Source: Candidatus Omnitrophota bacterium
Lineage (GTDB): Bacteria > Omnitrophota > Gorgyraeia > Gygaellales > JAHJCI01
Assembly: GCA_018813085.1 (NCBI GenBank)
Contig: JAHJCI010000053.1
Span: forward strand, 1-7,821
Length of the DNA: 7,821 nucleotides
Direction of reading: 5' to 3'
Shown: in pieces, positions 4,160-7,821 of the stretch
How the letters are laid out: the number at the start of each line of letters is the position of its first letter
How positions within the stretch are numbered: position 1 is the first letter of the stretch
The notes under the pieces: model-generated
The model's database searches: none
What the model was told of the DNA's origin: nothing
The model's input: the letters and a program-made list of their open reading frames with translations, nothing else
Translations under genes and position numbers: made by a program

Positions 4160-6622
4160 TTACTTTTTCTTCAAAGAAATCGTAGAGGTCCTTCCTATGG
4201 GGAGCTGAAGAAGCTTTCCGTTTACTTCTACGGGAATTGTAACGGATTTTATAATAGGGCCTTGAATACGAATAACAACATGCTGCTTTGTTATTATCAG
4301 GGAAGACCATCTTTCTTTATAGAAAAAACGAAGTTTTATTTTATGCCAATTTTCAGGCAAATTGGGATTAATCCTGATTATCCCCTCAAACGTTCTTACC
4401 CCGGTAAAGCCTCTTAAAACAATATCAACCGAAGCTGCCATTACGCCTGCGTGAATGCCTTCGGGGGTTGTATCGCCCTGTATATCATTAAGGTCTGATT
4501 CCAAAACCTGCTGGAAAAGAAGCCAGTTATCCTTGCTTCTGCCGAGTAAATGGGCTAAAAAACAAAACACAACTTTACTAAGGGTTGAGCCGTGCGATGT
4601 CCGTTTCAGGTAATAATCATAGTTCTTTCTTAATATATTCTTATCAAGATTATAGCCCAGCCTTTTGAATATCCCTTCTGTTTCCTGCAACGGGAAGAGA
4701 TAAAAAAACATTAACACATCAGCCTGCTTTGAAACCTTGTAATTATCAGGGGAATCCCCTTCTGCTTTCAGTATCCTGTCCATCCTCTCGATATTCTCAT
4801 ATCTTTTTCTGTATCCGTCCCAATCCAGCTCCTCTAAGTCGAAATAACCGTCAAACTGGCTGATAATGCCTTCTTCGTTTATGATAACATTCATTTTACG
4901 GGTAATCTCTTCCCAGCGCATAAGTGCTTCGTTGTCTATCCGTAATTTCCTTAGAAACCGCAGCCTGTTGGCTTCGGGTAAGACGGAAAAAACCTCCTTG
5001 GCCTTAAGCAATGTCCAGACAATCATCAAATTCGTATAAGCATTATCCTTTAAGCCGGGCTTTTTTGAGCCGGGAAGCCCCTCGTGGAATTCATCCGGCC
5101 CTACAAGTCCTTCTGTATGGTAGCGGCCGTCCCGGGAGTCGTATTTTGCCAGGCTTGCTCCGAATTGAGCAACTGATAATATCAACTCAGCCCCGTATGA
5201 AATAAGAAAATTCAAGTCATTCAGCCTCTTGTAGTGCTGCCAGACATTATAGGCAACGGCAAATGAAACATGCCTCTGTAAATGGCTGTGGTCAGGCCCC
5301 CACGTACCTGACATGGGATTCAGGTGTATGACCTGTGTTTCTTCCTTGCCGGAAGAAGCGCTCTGCCAGGGAAACATTGCACCGTTATAGCCTGCCTGTT
5401 TTGCAGCTTCCCTTGCCCTGCCAATGCGCCTGCAGCGGTATAAAAGCAATGCCTTGGATATTTCAGGTATGTGCAGGTCAAAGAAAGACAAAGCAAAAAT
5501 CTCATCCCAGAATATATGTCCGCGGTATGCTTCACCGTGCAAGCCTCTTGCGGGAAATCCGGAGTCGATATTGCTGTTATGCACAGAAGCAACCTGCAGC
5601 AGGTGAAATATATGAAGCCTTAGGGCCTTTTGCGAAAAATCATCTCCCTCAATTTGTATATCGAACCTTCTCCAGAGTTTACCCCAGGCCTGTTTATGGG
5701 TACGCAAAAGTGTAGAAAACCTATAAGAATTGTGTGTAGACTCAATTGCCGAGTGCACGGGAGAATGTATGCCTTTATCCCTTGAGGTATAAATTGATAC
5801 GACTTTTTCGATTTTATAAGATTGTCTTTTATTAAGAAGGATTTTGAATTCCTGGCCAATCCTCTCTTTCCCTTTTATCAGGCATTTTATCGACGGTTTT
5901 AATTCCTGCTCACCGCTGAAGATACGCAGCCTGCAAGCCTGGGAAACCTCGATTTTTGAATGGTTTGTCCTCATTGACAGGTATATTACGTTCTTGCCAA
6001 AGCCTCCCAACGAAGAAGGATCCCAATGCTTGGAGTTTAACTGCCTGTAGCGCTCAACGCCTGCGTTAAGGACGGTACCGTCAAACATGGTTCTTACGGT
6101 AACCCACTCGCTGTAATTTTCCGGAGTGACAATATATTGCATTGCCCCGAGATGCGGGTCTGCCATATGCACTATTCTTTCTGTCTCTATGAATGTCCTG
6201 CGGCCTTTATGATCCCTGAAGCGTATTCTCCTTATAAGCATGCCGCGGCGCATGTCAAGTACCTGCTGAAAGAAGATAATCCCGCCCGTAGAAGGATAAA
6301 ACCATTCACCGTCGCCGATTTTAAAAGTCAAAAATATCCAGTTCGGGCAGTTGACAATATCTTCGTTAAAAACCGTCCTATCGGAAATGTGTGTCCCCAG
6401 GCGGTTGTATAGACCGGTAATATATGTACCGGGGTAGTGAATCTTTGAGGCCAGCGCTTCGGGAAAAGCCCCTCTTGTAGCAAAATAGCCGTTACCCAGG
6501 GTACAGAGCGCCTCCCTTAGGCTCTCCTGTGAAGGCTCAAAATGATTATAAACGAGCTTCCAGGTGCTGGAGCCAACCTTCATGCTCCTGATTTCTTTAT
6601 AGCGATGCAATAATTTCTTCAA
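4160..6622 (-). CDS. Glycoside hydrolase family 65 disaccharide phosphorylase (trehalose/maltose/kojibiose type)
   Basis: The 820-residue length is typical of GH65. An N-terminal beta-sandwich has the signature WKLVYNHFEP...TLGNGYFATRG (21-51). The (alpha/alpha)6 barrel, about 330-710, shows GHIFWDEIF (368-376), GYNGAMFPWQ (411-420), PDHSHLQRH (443-451), then GPDEFHE with the likely general acid E511, KDNAYTN (525-531), KQADVLM (632-638) and SHGSTLS (676-682). The last is the phosphate-binding loop of phosphorylases. A C-terminal beta domain follows. The family splits an alpha-glucoside with phosphate to beta-glucose-1-phosphate; which disaccharide is uncertain. The ETQVIHLNP and PDHSHLQRH stretches resemble the GH65 half of mycobacterial OtsB1-like fusions, from memory. 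The start is ambiguous. TTG at 6620-6622 has AGGAGG 12 bp upstream, inside the otsB reading frame, and overlaps otsB by 26 bp. ATG at 6581-6583 lies after the otsB stop but has AGGAG only 1 bp away. Both leave the domain intact. Confidence 0.92.
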   Translation of the reverse strand: MKKLLHRYKEIRSMKVGSSTWKLVYNHFEPSQESLREALCTLGNGYFATRGAFPEALASKIHYPGTYITGLYNRLGTHISDRTVFNEDIVNCPNWIFLTFKIGDGEWFYPSTGGIIFFQQVLDMRRGMLIRRIRFRDHKGRRTFIETERIVHMADPHLGAMQYIVTPENYSEWVTVRTMFDGTVLNAGVERYRQLNSKHWDPSSLGGFGKNVIYLSMRTNHSKIEVSQACRLRIFSGEQELKPSIKCLIKGKERIGQEFKILLNKRQSYKIEKVVSIYTSRDKGIHSPVHSAIESTHNSYRFSTLLRTHKQAWGKLWRRFDIQIEGDDFSQKALRLHIFHLLQVASVHNSNIDSGFPARGLHGEAYRGHIFWDEIFALSFFDLHIPEISKALLLYRCRRIGRAREAAKQAGYNGAMFPWQSASSGKEETQVIHLNPMSGTWGPDHSHLQRHVSFAVAYNVWQHYKRLNDLNFLISYGAELILSVAQFGASLAKYDSRDGRYHTEGLVGPDEFHEGLPGSKKPGLKDNAYTNLMIVWTLLKAKEVFSVLPEANRLRFLRKLRIDNEALMRWEEITRKMNVIINEEGIISQFDGYFDLEELDWDGYRKRYENIERMDRILKAEGDSPDNYKVSKQADVLMFFYLFPLQETEGIFKRLGYNLDKNILRKNYDYYLKRTSHGSTLSKVVFCFLAHLLGRSKDNWLLFQQVLESDLNDIQGDTTPEGIHAGVMAASVDIVLRGFTGVRTFEGIIRINPNLPENWHKIKLRFFYKERWSSLIITKQHVVIRIQGPIIKSVTIPVEVNGKLLQLPIGRTSTISLKKK

Positions 6623-7821
6623 AGAGCTTCTTCACCTCCTTGCTTGAAGATAATTTAAAGTCAGCTGCGGATTCCTTCTCCTGCCCGCAAACCAGTATTG
6701 CCGTGCCTCTCGTGCGCACAACCCTGAAGGCGTCTTCGTCCGTAGTGTCGTCTCCGATATAAACAACAGAAGCGTCATTCCAGGAAATATTTAGCGCCTG
6801 CATAATCCACCTTACCGCCCTTCCCTTATCCCAGGCAATCGCAGGCAGAATCTCAAAAACTTTTTTACCGCTCATCAACCTAAGCAGCGGATTATCCTTG
6901 ATAACCTTATCCACTGTTTCTTTAATCCTCGGTAAATACTCTTCTTCAACCAGGCGGTAATGTACTGCGCTGCTGAATTTCTTTTCCTCAATCAGTATGC
7001 CCGGTATATCGCTTAATGCAGTATGAAGAAATTTTATTATCTTTGTAATTAAAGGTATTGCCTTTTCCGCGCGTGGCTCAACCAGGGAAACCCCGGGGCC
7101 CAAAATATCAAACCCGTGGCTGCCGGCATATAAAAGATTTTTAATACCTACGAGTTTTTCTACATCCTCCCTCATCCTGCCGCTGACAACGGCTAGCGTA
7201 GCCTTCTCAGAGAGGCAACGGATTGTTTCTCTCATCTCTTCGGATAAAACTGCAAGTTCGGGACGCTCGACAATGGGGGTTAATGTACCATCGTAATCAA
7301 GGAAAAAAACCGGCTTCTTACCTGTAAGAATAGCCGCTTTAGGTTCACGCATATAATAAGGATTGATTACTATCTTGCCCGCGCTTTTATCTTTGCTAGT
7401 ATCCTCTATTTCTCCTGCTTTATCCGGCTCCTGGAATAAAGATTTTGGCTTTCTATAAAACCACCGATTAACCCACTCCAGATTTACTTCAGCCATATCC
7501 TTCATTGCCACGTCTGCGCCGTTTTCAAGCAAAGCCGTCTCGTTATCTTTTCTGGCTAAACCTATTACCAGCCCGAATCCGCCGTTCCTGCCTGCCCTGA
7601 CCCCGGATATGGCATCCTCGACAACAACAACCCTGGCAGGAGATACGCCCAGATTATCTGCAGCAGTAACAAAAATATCCGGCTCAGGCTTGCCTTCCAA
7701 GCCCAGTTCAAGCGAAACTTCACCGTCTACCCGCGTCTGGAATAAATTATCGATGCCGGCGGCCTTGAGAATATACTCGCAGTTCTTTGAAGAAGATATA
7801 ACAGCAGTTGCAATACCGGAC
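6597..7821 (-). CDS. otsB: Beta-phosphoglucomutase-like HAD domain fused to trehalose-6-phosphate phosphatase (5' end beyond window)
   Basis: The frame is open from the right edge and gives 407 visible residues; the true start is outside. Residues 1-110 are the second half of a beta-phosphoglucomutase-like HAD protein: IATAVISSSKN (motif II serine), GKPEPDIF (motif III lysine, about 43-50) and VVVVEDAISGVRAG (acidic motif IV, about 64-77). The nucleophile aspartates lie off-window. After a charged linker (about 120-165) comes a complete OtsB domain. Its motifs are FLDYDGTLTP with the nucleophile pair D175/D177, VVSGR (211-215), WDKGRAV (330-336) and YIGDDTTDEDAF (354-365). OtsB removes phosphate from trehalose-6-phosphate; the HAD half would convert beta-glucose-1-phosphate to glucose-6-phosphate, the product of the GH65 enzyme encoded next. 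All OtsB catalytic residues are intact. A TTG at 7698-7700 should not be taken as start: it falls inside the HAD domain. Confidence 0.93.
   Translation of the reverse strand, partial: SGIATAVISSSKNCEYILKAAGIDNLFQTRVDGEVSLELGLEGKPEPDIFVTAADNLGVSPARVVVVEDAISGVRAGRNGGFGLVIGLARKDNETALLENGADVAMKDMAEVNLEWVNRWFYRKPKSLFQEPDKAGEIEDTSKDKSAGKIVINPYYMREPKAAILTGKKPVFFLDYDGTLTPIVERPELAVLSEEMRETIRCLSEKATLAVVSGRMREDVEKLVGIKNLLYAGSHGFDILGPGVSLVEPRAEKAIPLITKIIKFLHTALSDIPGILIEEKKFSSAVHYRLVEEEYLPRIKETVDKVIKDNPLLRLMSGKKVFEILPAIAWDKGRAVRWIMQALNISWNDASVVYIGDDTTDEDAFRVVRTRGTAILVCGQEKESAADFKLSSSKEVKKLFEEIIASL
6635..6640 (-). promoter_or_regulatory. Shine-Dalgarno embedded in the otsB coding region
   Basis: AGGAGG (minus strand) followed by TGA lies within the last codons of the OtsB domain (Lys-Glu-Val-Lys-Lys). 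It is 12 bp from the TTG at 6622, slightly long but usable, which suggests translational coupling of the GH65 protein to the phosphatase. It may be coincidental codon content. Confidence 0.4.

Noticed and set aside
5335..5715. 126-codon plus-strand frame inside the GH65 gene
   Set aside because: It is antisense to conserved catalytic-domain codons, has low-complexity basic/cysteine-rich composition and no recognisable motif.
7698..7700. TTG as start of the OtsB protein
   Set aside because: The frame stays open to the right edge and the upstream codons encode typical beta-phosphoglucomutase sequence, so the gene is truncated by the window.

Overview
The window carries a compact chromosomal stretch in which every gene I can support is read on the minus strand. 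No marker fixes the species. Moderate base composition, an archaeal-like/CpaF-type secretion ATPase and a trehalose/GH65 phosphorylase block would suit an uncultured Gram-negative-type lineage (Omnitrophota-like candidate phyla are one possibility). That placement is inference from gene content only.

Right block (about 3197-7821): a carbohydrate operon. It starts off the right edge with a two-domain HAD protein: the C-terminal half of a beta-phosphoglucomutase-like domain fused to a complete trehalose-6-phosphate phosphatase (OtsB). A GH65 disaccharide-phosphorylase-type protein of 820 residues follows with overlapping or near-abutting ends, then a xylose-isomerase-like TIM-barrel protein. 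Together these suggest trehalose or another alpha-glucoside is released by dephosphorylation or split by phosphate, and that beta-glucose-1-phosphate is passed to glucose-6-phosphate. The order HAD, OtsB, GH65 matches the single-chain architecture I recall for mycobacterial OtsB1 (Rv2006), here split over two genes in different frames.

Middle block (about 789-3132): a convincing promoter (extended -10) drives a small two-TM membrane protein, a CpaF/GspE-type ATPase, tRNA-Arg(ACG) and tadA, all tightly packed. TadA is the deaminase that converts A34 of exactly this tRNA to inosine, so enzyme and substrate are encoded side by side. TadA has no room for its own ribosome binding site outside the tRNA.

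Left block (1-788): tRNA-Ser(GCU) with encoded CCA. A 98-bp element with near-perfect terminal inverted repeats lies between it and tadA. Beyond the tRNA 3' end is about 460 bp of non-coding DNA packed with perfect inverted repeats. The N-terminus of an XRE-family regulator, with a palindromic operator-like site in front of it, runs off the left edge. A DNA-binding regulator and atypical, AT-rich, repeat-dense sequence on the 3' side of a tRNA gene are what an integrated element's boundary often looks like, but no integrase or att repeat is visible here.
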